Origin: Verrucomicrobiaceae bacterium
GTDB lineage: Bacteria; Verrucomicrobiota; Verrucomicrobiia; Verrucomicrobiales; Verrucomicrobiaceae
Assembly: GCA_016713245.1 (NCBI GenBank)
Contig: JADJPM010000005.1
Coordinates: 62,001 to 126,000, forward strand
Length of the DNA stretch: 64,000 nucleotides
Direction of reading: 5' to 3'
The position numbers and the translations under genes were made by a program. Positions 1 through 7,789 of this stretch are shown one piece after another. Under the pieces are notes generated by a model. The model was not told the DNA's origin. It made no database searches and was given only the letters and a program-made list of their open reading frames with translations. Position 1 is the first letter of the stretch. Every line of letters begins with the position of its first letter.

Positions 1-12
1 GATGCATGCCGA

Positions 13-552
13 TCATTCGCTGGGAGGTTCCTTCCGCAGCTTGCGTTGCAATGAGCGGCGGTGAAGGCCGAGGACAGCGGCGGTTTGGGTGACGTTGCCA
101 TCGTTATCATTGAGCACCCGCTGGATGTGCTCCCATTCGAGGCGATCGAGGCTGGAAGGCGTGATTTCAGCTTCTCGGCTGGCCTGCGAAGGATCGCGGA
201 TGAGGGCAGCGAGGATTTGATCGGCATCAGCGGGCTTCGTCAGGTAGTCCCAGGCCCCCTGGCGCACGGCTTCCATGGCAGAGGCGATGCTGCCGTAGCC
301 AGTGAGGATCAAAACACGCAGTTCGGGCCAGGCGGCACGGAGTTCACGCAGGCAGGCGAGGCCGCTGGCACCGGGGAGTTTTAGATCGAGCACCGCGGCT
401 TGTGGTTTGAGCTCGACGGCGGCGGCAGGTGCGGCTTCGGCGCTTTCGACGGCGATGACGGTGCAGCCACGATCCCGCAACGCTCGGGCGAGGCGCTGGA
501 TGTAAATGCTGTCGTCATCGACGAGCAGGATACGCTGAAAGTCTGGGTTCAT
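13..552 (-). CDS. regA: RegA/PrrA-family redox response regulator
   Basis: Cytoplasmic response regulator, partner of the RegB-type kinase encoded immediately upstream. The 179-residue protein has a receiver domain (about residues 7-118) with the acidic cluster VDDD at 11-14, phosphoacceptor Asp56 in LDLKLPG, Thr84 and Lys106. A Fis-type helix-turn-helix follows at about 135-175; its core NVTQTAAVLGLHRRSLQRKL is the hallmark recognition segment of RegA/ActR/PrrA proteins. Length is normal for the family. Its ATG overlaps the regB stop by four bases (ATGA), so translation is probably coupled. In proteobacteria this family switches respiratory, electron-transport and carbon or nitrogen genes with redox state; the regulon here is inferred only from box-like sites nearby (1884-1898, 2785-2799, 2847-2861). 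Confidence 0.93.
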   Translation of the reverse strand: MNPDFQRILLVDDDSIYIQRLARALRDRGCTVIAVESAEAAPAAAVELKPQAAVLDLKLPGASGLACLRELRAAWPELRVLILTGYGSIASAMEAVRQGAWDYLTKPADADQILAALIRDPSQASREAEITPSSLDRLEWEHIQRVLNDNDGNVTQTAAVLGLHRRSLQRKLRKEPPSE

Positions 553-1871
553 GAGTCGGGGTGAACTGCGGGGAGCTGTAAAGCGGCGATGGTGCCGCCA
601 CCGTCGCGAGCGAGGTGCTGCATCTCGCCGCCGAGCTGCGTGGCGAGCGTGCGCACGAGGAAAAGGCCGAGGCCCATGCCCTGACGCGGTGGTTTGGTGG
701 TGAAGAAGGGTTCGCCCGCGTGCTTCACGGCGGCGGCGCTCATGCCGGGGCCGTGATCCAGCACGGCGAGGAGGAGTTGATCGGCGGCGAGGCTGATTTC
801 GAGTTCGACGGGCTTGCCCGAGGTATCGGCCTCGCAGGCGTTTTGAATGAAAATGACGAGCGCCTGCACCACGGGCTGCACGGGGAGGTTCAGCGTGGAA
901 TTTTCCGTCAAATCATGCACGAGGAGCCGTGCGAGCATGGCAGCGGACAGGGCCGTTTTTACCTCTTCGATGAGCAATGTGGTCGTACAGACCTCGCTGA
1001 CGGCTCCGGTGCCAGCGGTGGAACGCTGATCGAGCCGGTCGAGGATGCGGCGGCAGCGCTCGACCTCCTGACGGATGAGCGTGGCGTCCTCCAGCGGCCC
1101 GGGGGCGGCTTGTTTGGCCAGCGTGAGTTCCAGCTCATGGGATGCAACGGCGATGGTGCCGAGCGGTGAGCCGAGTTCATGCGCCACACCGGCGGCTAGA
1201 GCGGCGAGGGCGCTGAATTGATCCGCCCGCGCGGCACGGGCCTCCGCTGCAGCGAGGGCCGCTTCACGCGTTTGCAGGCTGCGGAGCATGCGCCGCACAA
1301 AGTAGGCCACGCACAGCGCCGTGAGGAAAAAGGCCACTGCCATGCCTTGCAAATGCAGGCTGTAAGCCGGGCAGCCGATCTCGCCGATGCCGCCGGGGCC
1401 ACGCAGTGGGATCCCATTGTAATAGACGAAGAAGTAAGCCGCCGTAGCCAGCACGACGATGGCAGTGAGCCCTTTCGGACTGAGTGACATGGCCGCCAAA
1501 GCCACCAGGACGAGGTAAAACGAGGTGAAGGGATTCGAAGCACCGCCGGTGAAATAGATCAGCGTGGTCAAAAGCAGCACATCACCCGCGATGACGGCTG
1601 TCAGCGTGCCTTCGCCAAGCTTCCAGAACGGTTTGGCAAAAAGTTGGAGCAGCACATTGGATAGCGCCGTGAGGCCGATGACGGCCAGCAGCGGCCTCCA
1701 AGGCAATTCCAACTCCAAAACAACCCCAGCGATCCAAATGGCGGTGATCTGCGCGGCCACGCCCACCCAGCGCAGGCGTAGAAGCCAGCCTAGAGTGATG
1801 TTGGTGACGGAGGGAACGCCCGGTGCTGGCATGCGGCATTCAAAACAAGGCTGCGAGGAAGACGCCATCAT
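549..1871 (-). CDS. regB: RegB/PrrB-family redox sensor histidine kinase
   Basis: Membrane sensor kinase of the RegB family that phosphorylates RegA. About six hydrophobic segments span residues 25-195. They include GGASNPF at 109-115, which fits the GGxxNPF ubiquinone-sensing motif of RegB. The dimerisation box has His231 in GVAHELGSPLGTI. Cys273 in ERCRRIL sits where RegB carries its redox-active cysteine (Cys265 in Rhodobacter). The ATPase domain follows with an N box (IFIQNACEA), DHGPGMS and GLGLFLV. Length of 440 is typical. It is the first gene of a two-gene operon with regA, and a RegA-box-like site lies just upstream of its start, suggesting autoregulation. Assignment is by motif reading and is strong because both redox motifs are present. 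Confidence 0.93.
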   Translation of the reverse strand: MMASSSQPCFECRMPAPGVPSVTNITLGWLLRLRWVGVAAQITAIWIAGVVLELELPWRPLLAVIGLTALSNVLLQLFAKPFWKLGEGTLTAVIAGDVLLLTTLIYFTGGASNPFTSFYLVLVALAAMSLSPKGLTAIVVLATAAYFFVYYNGIPLRGPGGIGEIGCPAYSLHLQGMAVAFFLTALCVAYFVRRMLRSLQTREAALAAAEARAARADQFSALAALAAGVAHELGSPLGTIAVASHELELTLAKQAAPGPLEDATLIRQEVERCRRILDRLDQRSTAGTGAVSEVCTTTLLIEEVKTALSAAMLARLLVHDLTENSTLNLPVQPVVQALVIFIQNACEADTSGKPVELEISLAADQLLLAVLDHGPGMSAAAVKHAGEPFFTTKPPRQGMGLGLFLVRTLATQLGGEMQHLARDGGGTIAALQLPAVHPDS

Positions 1872-1883
1872 GAACCCATGGGT

Positions 1884-1898
1884 GCGACAATAAGCCGC
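1884..1898 (+). promoter_or_regulatory. RegA-box-like site upstream of regB
   Basis: The core GCGACAATAAGCCGC lies in an imperfect palindrome (GTGCG...CGCAC, 1882-1900) between the regB start and the end of the PEP-CTERM gene. It shares all but one or two bases with sites at 2785-2799 and 2847-2861. It fits the RegA/RegR box GNGRCRTTNNGNCGC (recalled from memory) with one mismatch. The position 13 bases upstream of the regB ATG would suit autoregulation. Function is inferred. Confidence 0.5.
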
Positions 1899-1905
1899 AC
1901 GGCAA

Positions 1906-1926
1906 GCCCCGGATGAAAACCGGGGC
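1906..1926 (-). terminator. Hairpin after the PEP-CTERM gene
   Basis: A perfect 7-bp stem, GCCCCGG (1906-1912) and CCGGGGC (1920-1926), closes a 7-base loop just beyond the stop of the minus-strand PEP-CTERM gene. There is no T-tract, so it may be a weak terminator or a transcript-stabilising hairpin. Confidence 0.4.
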
Positions 1927-1930
1927 TGAA

Positions 1931-2728
1931 TCAGGCGTCCCGCCGACGGCGCAGCACGACCAACATACCCCCAAAGGCCGAGAGCAGTGCTTTCGCCGGC
2001 TCAGGCGCAGGGGTGAGGTCGATGTGGCCGAGGACCATGTTCGGATTGATGGTGGCTGCGGTGGAGCTTTGGAAGAACTGATACCAATCTGTGTTGCCAA
2101 ATTTGTAATCACCGGAGAGATGCAGGTTTCCGTTCACGGTCTCCTCGGTGACGTTCATCAGCTCAAAGATGCTGCCATTGCCAGCACCGGAGGTGGCGTA
2201 GATCTTCCAGACATTGTCTGCTGAGTCTTTCCGCAAGGCGAGGTGTTCCCACCAGACGGAGGCACCGGGTTGATTGAAATCGCTCGTCGCCCGCAACGAC
2301 CCGCCAAGCCCGATGTAACCGAAGGGATTGGTGGTGGAGTTGTAATCCGTGATCTTGTGATTGGCGGCGAAGCTGTTGGTGCCGTAGCTGTTCACCAGCA
2401 TGGGGATCAGCGTGCTCGCCAGAGGCGCGGTGGGACCGGTGAGATAGCTGCTGGGATATGCTGCGGCCACCCAGGCGGTGCCTTCAAAGCGGTCCGGAAA
2501 CATCCAACGCTGCCCCGCCACGTCTGCCGTGGGACCGGAGGCACCCGTGGGCACGCCGCTGATGGTTGTGTAGGCCTCGTTGGGGGTCACTGTCGCCCAG
2601 GCGGCGCGATCATAGGTAAAGTAGGCCGTGCCATTGGCCGTGGTGTTGGCGAGTACGGCGGCGGAAACCTGCACTGTGCCACCCAATGCCAGCATTCCGA
2701 TATAAGCGAGAGCAAGTATTTTGTTCAT
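1931..2728 (-). CDS. PEP-CTERM sorting domain protein
   Basis: Secreted 265-residue protein of unknown function. It has an N-terminal signal peptide (about 1-24, MNKILALAYIGMLALGG then VSAA). At the C-terminus it has a PEP-CTERM tripartite signal: APEPAKALL, a hydrophobic segment SAFGGMLVVL, and a final RRRRDA. Such proteins are sorted to the surface or matrix by exosortase, which is not encoded in this window. The middle (GYIGLGGSLRA..., WWEHLALRKD..., GNLHLSGDYKFG) resembles in layout the proteins at 2917-3645 and 5914-6855, suggesting one family of extracellular domains. It is divergent from 2917-3645 across a 188-bp gap carrying two RegA-box-like sites. A ligand-binding role beside the TonB receptor is inference. 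Confidence 0.85.
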   Translation of the reverse strand: MNKILALAYIGMLALGGTVQVSAAVLANTTANGTAYFTYDRAAWATVTPNEAYTTISGVPTGASGPTADVAGQRWMFPDRFEGTAWVAAAYPSSYLTGPTAPLASTLIPMLVNSYGTNSFAANHKITDYNSTTNPFGYIGLGGSLRATSDFNQPGASVWWEHLALRKDSADNVWKIYATSGAGNGSIFELMNVTEETVNGNLHLSGDYKFGNTDWYQFFQSSTAATINPNMVLGHIDLTPAPEPAKALLSAFGGMLVVLRRRRDA

Positions 2729-2784
2729 GAGGATGCCCGCTCGTAAAGCATCGGGTTTGTCATGGCGAGTGTGATTCGTGCCGT

Positions 2785-2799
2785 GCGACGATAAGCCGC
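2785..2799 (+). promoter_or_regulatory. RegA-box-like site 2
   Basis: GCGACGATAAGCCGC lies in the divergent gap between the PEP-CTERM genes starting at 2728 (minus) and 2917 (plus). It has the same core as the site upstream of regB, with A to G at one position, and one mismatch to the RegA/RegR-type consensus as I remember it. Spacing to the neighbouring site at 2847 is 62 bp, close to six helical turns, which would put both on one DNA face. Function is inferred. Confidence 0.5.
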
Positions 2800-2846
2800 T
2801 GTACGCAGCTCCGAGCTCACGCTCAAATCAGAATCAAACTGTGGAT

Positions 2847-2861
2847 GCGACATTAAGCCGC
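2847..2861 (+). promoter_or_regulatory. RegA-box-like site 3
   Basis: GCGACATTAAGCCGC fits GNGRCRTTNNGNCGC at every position and is the best of the three sites. It lies about 56 bases upstream of the ATG at 2917. It could control the plus-strand run 2917-7698, the minus-strand PEP-CTERM gene, or both. Function is inferred from the match and from the adjacent regBA operon. Confidence 0.55.
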
Positions 2862-2916
2862 AGGGCAAGGGCCGAGTCGGAGTGCTATCGGAAAACTCTC
2901 CCACCCGCTTTCATCC

Positions 2917-3645
2917 ATGAAGTCTCGTCACTTGCTCCTCGCTCTCGCTCTCGCCGCCTCCACTGCTCATGCGGCCACGGTCTCGGTATTTCAGGGAAAT
3001 CTGTCCATCGACTACACCGGCATGGCCAGCGGGCTTTTCCTGAGCAGTCCGAATCACTTCAATCAGGGGAGCTCCAACACACTGACCGCAGCCCAGATCG
3101 AGAGCCCCCTCTCGGGTGATGTCTCCTCCTTCTCTGGGCTGCAATTCGGCGTGAATACCGGTGCTCCTGCCAGCCCGGCTGGTCGTGCCATTCAGGACAC
3201 GACGATGACTTACGATGTCTCGAATCTCACCGGGACTGTTGCGGGTCAGGTGGGACTGGGAGGCGTGGACCGGTGGGCGTATTTCTTCGGCGGAAACTTT
3301 GTTATGGGAGACTACTCCCTTGAGTTTTCGGCCTCGCGGGCCACGGGGGCGAAATCCGGCTGGTATCTCGAAAACCACTACACCTTCGGCATGATCGCCT
3401 TCGATCTCGGCAATGTGAACACTGTCATTGATGGCGACAACTTCACGCTCTCCGGCGATCTACTCGTCGCGCCGGAGTTTGCTGGGACCTTTTTCACCGC
3501 CAGCGATGGCAGCCTCGTGGCCGGCGCCGACTACGGCAATTTCAGCTTCACCACGGCTCCCGAACCTTCGCGTGCGCTTCTCGGCCTCGCTGGCCTCACG
3601 GGCGTGATGATCCGTCGTCGTCGCCAAGCGCAGCTCGCGGCTTGA
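2917..3645 (+). CDS. PEP-CTERM sorting domain protein
   Basis: Secreted 242-residue protein. Residues 1-20 form a signal peptide (MKSRHLLLALALAASTAHAA). The C-terminus has APEPSRALLGL, a hydrophobic stretch GLTGVMI and a basic tail RRRRQ, a PEP-CTERM signal for exosortase processing. The central region (TYDVSNLTGTVAGQVGLGG, FFGGNFVMGDYSLEF, GWYLENHYTFG, LSGDLL) aligns by eye with the secreted protein at 5914-6855, so the two are paralogs. It is the first gene of a plus-strand run with the TonB receptor 21 bases downstream, suggesting joint expression. The ligand is unknown. Confidence 0.87.
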   Translation: MKSRHLLLALALAASTAHAATVSVFQGNLSIDYTGMASGLFLSSPNHFNQGSSNTLTAAQIESPLSGDVSSFSGLQFGVNTGAPASPAGRAIQDTTMTYDVSNLTGTVAGQVGLGGVDRWAYFFGGNFVMGDYSLEFSASRATGAKSGWYLENHYTFGMIAFDLGNVNTVIDGDNFTLSGDLLVAPEFAGTFFTASDGSLVAGADYGNFSFTTAPEPSRALLGLAGLTGVMIRRRRQAQLAA

Positions 3646-3666
3646 TCTATTGTCCTTTGCGATGTC

Positions 3667-5910
3667 ATGCAGCGCTGCCTCCTCTTCTGCGCCTGCTGGC
3701 TTGCGGTGACTTTCTTGGGCGCTCAGGAGGTCCAAATCCCCGCTGATCCGGACGAGATGGTCGAGCTGGGCACCGTCGTGATCGAGGCCGAGCGTGAAAA
3801 ACCGAAGGCATGGGTGCCGAGCATCACCACCGCCACGCGTTCGAGCGTGCCGCTCAATCGAGTGCCGCAGTCCATCCAGGTCATCTCGCGTGAACTCATC
3901 AAAGAACAGGATGCGCAAACGCTTGGCGATGCGCTGACCAACGTTTCCGGCGTCGTGCCGGTGAAGACCTACCAGTCGCTCATCCTCAGCCCGCTCGTGC
4001 GCGGATTTTCTGCGGAGCTTTTTGTGGATGGCATGCCCGGCTACAGCACCACCTCGTCGATGGATACCGCCACGTTGGTCAACGTGCAGGCTGTGGAGGT
4101 CATCAAAGGTCCCACGGCGGCGCTTTTCGGCGGCGGCGTAGGTTCGCCACTCGGCGGCATCATCAATGTCGTCTCAGTCGATCCGCTCAAAGAGCACCAA
4201 TATACCTTTGGGTATCGCGGTGGCAGTTGGCAGACGAGGAATCCCTTTGCGGACTTCAACGTGCCACTCACGAAGGATGGCTCGCTGGCCTTCCGCGTGA
4301 CCGCCGATTACGAGGACTCCACCAGCCACATCGACGAGGTTTGGCAGAAGCGCTGGTCGGTGAATCCCACGCTGCGCTGGGAGATCACGCCGGACACGGT
4401 TTTCACCTTCCGGGCTCAGTTCAGCCAGCTCGATATGCTGGAATACTCCGGCCTGCCCGCCGCGCTGGCACTGCCACCTGCCACGAAGCAGGTCGCCGCC
4501 TACACCGGGCCTTCCGTGGACCCTTATCGCTACACCGGCGCGGTGAATTCCCCTCTGAGCACCATTCGGAACACCCGCCTGCTCGCCACGCTGAAGCATG
4601 CCTTCTCACAGCACCTTGAGTTCAATCTGGCTGCGCAATACCTGCAAAACAGCTTCGACGAGTATTCGATCTACACCTTCGCCAGCGCCCAGTCTCCGCT
4701 ACCTGCCAACCCCAGCGTGTATCCCGTGCTCAGCGGCTACCTGCCATCGGATGTGATGCAATACACCATCAATGCCTGGCTCACCGGCCGCTTCGAGCTT
4801 GGCCCCACCAAGCATGAGCTTATTCTCGGTGGGGACCTCGACGTCACGGAAAGCACCGCCTCGCTCGGCTTCAGCCATCTGCGCATCAATCTCCCCGCGC
4901 CATTCCCACCTACCATCCTGGCGTCCCGCGCGGGTTTCATCGACTTCGCCACTCCGGGCAGCACGATCAACTATGTGCAGCCAGCCATCGTGGACCGCAC
5001 GCGGAACCTCTTCCGCACCAGCGGCCTCTATATCCAGGATCACATGACCGCGTTTGATCGCGTGCATGTGCTCGCCGGGCTGCGCCTCATCCAACTCGAT
5101 GTCGATCATCAATACAAAACCGATAACACCCTCGGCGCACCCACCCAATACGAGGAAACCTATACCGAAATCGCCCCACGACTCGGAGCGGTGATCGACA
5201 TCGCAGGTGGCGTTTCCGTCTTTGGTGCCTACTCGGAAGGTTATCGCGGTGTTTTGAACTACACCGGCAAGGAGCCGCCGGTGCCGGAGACCTCTGAGAT
5301 GCTGGAAGGTGGCTTCAAATTCAGAAACGACACGCTCGGTCTCTCAGGTGCCATCGCAGGTTATCACCTCGTGCGTGAAAATGTGCCCACCGCCAATCCC
5401 TTTATTCCCGGCTCAACCCAGCAGGTCGGTCAGCAGCGTTCACAAGGCATCGAGGCCGATCTCGCGTGGGAACCTGATCCGCGTTTTTCCTTCCTCATCG
5501 CCTACGCCTACACCGATGCCCGTGTGACTGAGGATGTGCCAAACAACATCATCACCGCTGGCAAGCAGCTCGATCGCGTGGGCAAGCGTCTCCCGCGTGT
5601 GCCGGAGCACGCAGGCCGTGCCGCGGTGCGCTACCGCGTGCAGGAAGGCCTGCTCCAAGGTCTCGGCATCGGTCTCGGCATCACCATCGGCTCGAAGCGC
5701 CCGGTGAGCCTCACGAACAACTACTTCACCGATCCCTACTACGTCGCCGACGCCCAGATTTCCTACGAGCGGAAAGCCTTCAAGGCCGCGCTCTCCATCT
5801 CGAACCTCACCAACAACTTCTACTACGAGCCCTATCCCTACCTTGGCGAGGACGTCGTGGCACCTGCGCGGCCCATCACCTTTGCCCTCACGCTTTCTTA
5901 CACGTTCTGA
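3667..5910 (+). CDS. TonB-dependent siderophore-type outer-membrane receptor
   Basis: Outer-membrane TonB-dependent receptor of 747 residues, most like ferric-siderophore receptors (FhuA/FecA type). The signal peptide is at about 1-19. The plug domain (about 55-170) contains VPQSIQVISRELI, ALTNVSGV, VRGFSAELFVDGMP and VEVIKGPTAALFGGG, all characteristic of this family. The rest is a 22-strand barrel ending in the aromatic terminal strand TFALTLSYTF. It is flanked by two related secreted proteins (2917-3645 and 5914-6855, the latter 3 bases downstream), an unusual partnership. Energy comes from TonB-ExbBD, not encoded here. The substrate cannot be read from sequence; iron-siderophore is the family default, and redox control by RegBA would fit iron or another metal. 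Confidence 0.92.
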   Translation: MQRCLLFCACWLAVTFLGAQEVQIPADPDEMVELGTVVIEAEREKPKAWVPSITTATRSSVPLNRVPQSIQVISRELIKEQDAQTLGDALTNVSGVVPVKTYQSLILSPLVRGFSAELFVDGMPGYSTTSSMDTATLVNVQAVEVIKGPTAALFGGGVGSPLGGIINVVSVDPLKEHQYTFGYRGGSWQTRNPFADFNVPLTKDGSLAFRVTADYEDSTSHIDEVWQKRWSVNPTLRWEITPDTVFTFRAQFSQLDMLEYSGLPAALALPPATKQVAAYTGPSVDPYRYTGAVNSPLSTIRNTRLLATLKHAFSQHLEFNLAAQYLQNSFDEYSIYTFASAQSPLPANPSVYPVLSGYLPSDVMQYTINAWLTGRFELGPTKHELILGGDLDVTESTASLGFSHLRINLPAPFPPTILASRAGFIDFATPGSTINYVQPAIVDRTRNLFRTSGLYIQDHMTAFDRVHVLAGLRLIQLDVDHQYKTDNTLGAPTQYEETYTEIAPRLGAVIDIAGGVSVFGAYSEGYRGVLNYTGKEPPVPETSEMLEGGFKFRNDTLGLSGAIAGYHLVRENVPTANPFIPGSTQQVGQQRSQGIEADLAWEPDPRFSFLIAYAYTDARVTEDVPNNIITAGKQLDRVGKRLPRVPEHAGRAAVRYRVQEGLLQGLGIGLGITIGSKRPVSLTNNYFTDPYYVADAQISYERKAFKAALSISNLTNNFYYEPYPYLGEDVVAPARPITFALTLSYTF

Positions 5911-5913
5911 GCC

Positions 5914-6855
5914 ATGAAAACGATACACCTCCTCGCTCTCGCCAGCTTGATGGCCGCTGCGCCATCCTCTGCAGTCACCATACCCGTCACCTCCGGCACC
6001 GTTGTGCTCGATCTCGATCCCGTGGCGCTCGCCGCGCTGAATTTCGGCAGCAATCCAGCCATCGGTGCCCTCATCCTCGAAGAATTCTTTCGTGGCGATC
6101 AGGACCGCAGCCGCACCTACGACCAGATGCTCTCCGAGCACATCGTCCCCAATTTCACCGCCATTCCCACGCAGTGCCTCAAGTGCGAGATCAATGGCAC
6201 CAGCGTCACCAACCTCAACGATCCACGTCCCGGCCCGCAGCGCCACCGCGTGCCCAGCACCTTCACCTACGATCCCACCGATGTCACCGGCACCGCCAGC
6301 GGCGTCATCGGCCTCACCGGCCTCACACGCTACATCGGCGACTTCACTGGTGCCTTCATCCTGGGTGATTTCGACATTCGCTACAACCTCTCCGCCACCG
6401 AGTATCCCTTTCCCAATCGAGGCTGGGTCTTCGTGAACAACTATAGCTTCATTGGCACGCCCGCCTTTGAGACCGCGAATGTCACCGTCACCGCCACCGG
6501 CGGTAAATTGGTCGTCGAGGGCGATCTGACGATGTCTTACGAGCTCGACCTCTACTTCTTCCCCGGCGATTGGGGCAAAAAGATCGGCACCTTCCGCCTC
6601 GAAACACCCACTGCGACTGTCACGCCTCCTCGCATGCCTCTCATCACCCAAAGTGGCGGCGGCATGCGGATTGATCTCACCGGCAAAGGCAATGCCTGCT
6701 ACCAGCTCCAATACTCCACCGACCTCCTAAACTGGAATTCCGTCGGCACCAAGGTCACCGGTCGCGAGCAACTCATCCAGTGGACTGACAACGGCCCACC
6801 GCTCACACCTTCCGCACCCACCGGATCACGCTTCTACCGCCTCATCGAAGATTAA
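5914..6855 (+). CDS. Secreted protein, paralog of the PEP-CTERM neighbour
   Basis: Secreted 313-residue protein of unknown function with a signal peptide at about 1-21. Residues 125-205 (TYDPTDVTGTASGVIGLTGL, GAFILGDFDIRYNL, RGWVFVNNYSFIG, LVVEGDLTMSYEL) repeat the layout of the protein at 2917-3645. Instead of a PEP-CTERM tail it ends in a beta-sandwich-like module (YQLQYSTDLLNWNSVG ... SRFYRLIED), a C-terminal module common in verrucomicrobial exoproteins. It also has a CLKC pair near residues 89-92 that could bind a metal or form a disulfide. The start is 3 bases after the TonB receptor stop, and 6 bases separate its stop from the DJ-1 gene, so the genes are surely co-transcribed. Confidence 0.8.
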   Translation: MKTIHLLALASLMAAAPSSAVTIPVTSGTVVLDLDPVALAALNFGSNPAIGALILEEFFRGDQDRSRTYDQMLSEHIVPNFTAIPTQCLKCEINGTSVTNLNDPRPGPQRHRVPSTFTYDPTDVTGTASGVIGLTGLTRYIGDFTGAFILGDFDIRYNLSATEYPFPNRGWVFVNNYSFIGTPAFETANVTVTATGGKLVVEGDLTMSYELDLYFFPGDWGKKIGTFRLETPTATVTPPRMPLITQSGGGMRIDLTGKGNACYQLQYSTDLLNWNSVGTKVTGREQLIQWTDNGPPLTPSAPTGSRFYRLIED

Positions 6856-6861
6856 AAGATC

Positions 6862-7698
6862 ATGAACGACATCACGCCCGCCACTCGTCGTGCCTTTCTG
6901 AAGGCTCTCACCGCTGCCAGCAGCCTCATCGGCCTTCGAGAGGCCTCCGCTCAAAGCGACGCCGAAAAGGCCCATGCTCGCGCGATGGAGCTTTTGAAGC
7001 CTGGCAGGGAAAAAATCGCCATTTTGATCTATCCCAGCTTCACCGCACTCGATGCCATCGGCCCGCAGCACATGCTCGCAGGCATGACAGGAGCCAGCGT
7101 GAAATTCATCGCCGCCACAGCAGAGCCGGTGAAGACTGACAGCGGCTATCTCATCACCCCGCAGCTCACGTTTGACCAATGCCCCGAGCATCTTGATCTG
7201 CTCCTCATCCCCGGCGGCACGCTCGGCACCATCCAGGCCATGGAAGACAACAAGGTGCTCGATTTCGTCACGCAAGCCGCCAACCGCTCCAAGCGCATCG
7301 GCTCCGTCTGCACCGGCTCACTCATCCTCGGTGCCGCAGGCCTTCTGAAAGGCAAACGTGCCACCTCGCACTGGCAGACGCTCGATCTCCTCAAGATCGC
7401 CGGAGCCACCCCCGTGGCTCAGCGCATCGTCCGCGATCAAAACATCATCACCGCCGCCGGAGTCACCGCAGGCATCGATCTCGCCCTCGACCTCGTCCGC
7501 GAATACCGAGGCGACTTTTATGCCCAAGGCATCCAACTCCTCGCCGAATACGACCCGCAGCCCCACTTCCCCAAATCCGGCAACGCAGCCACCGCACCGA
7601 AAGAAGTCGTCGATCTCCTCAACCACATGCACGCCGGATTCATGAACACATGGGGCGAGAAGCTAGGGAAGGTCGTCGAGGAGCGTGGCGGCAAGTAA
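6862..7698 (+). CDS. Tat-exported DJ-1/PfpI family protein (isonitrile hydratase-like)
   Basis: DJ-1/PfpI superfamily protein of 278 residues. The N-terminus carries a twin-arginine signal (TRRAFLKALTAASSLIGL) with an AQ cleavage region, so it is exported folded. The catalytic elbow is IGSVCTGSLILGAAGLL, with the nucleophilic Cys followed by TG as in isonitrile hydratase and related enzymes; a distal ATSHWQT matches that subfamily. The glutamate-type motif region is LLLIPGG. Typical DJ-1 family members are about 190-230 residues; the extra length is the Tat leader and a C-terminal extension. It is last in the run with the TonB receptor. Possible roles are isonitrile or other ligand hydrolysis in the periplasm; the substrate is not known. 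Confidence 0.85.
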   Translation: MNDITPATRRAFLKALTAASSLIGLREASAQSDAEKAHARAMELLKPGREKIAILIYPSFTALDAIGPQHMLAGMTGASVKFIAATAEPVKTDSGYLITPQLTFDQCPEHLDLLLIPGGTLGTIQAMEDNKVLDFVTQAANRSKRIGSVCTGSLILGAAGLLKGKRATSHWQTLDLLKIAGATPVAQRIVRDQNIITAAGVTAGIDLALDLVREYRGDFYAQGIQLLAEYDPQPHFPKSGNAATAPKEVVDLLNHMHAGFMNTWGEKLGKVVEERGGK

Positions 7699-7789
7699 CG
7701 GATGCTTTTGATCCATCGGGACGGCTCACCCAATCCCGCCGGATCGCTGCAACTTCCGCGACTGCCCCGCGTTTTCTTCGCCCCCCACC

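Noticed and set aside
3723..5148. Overlapping minus-strand frames inside the TonB receptor gene
   Set aside because: They lie antisense to plug and barrel sequences with clear family motifs.
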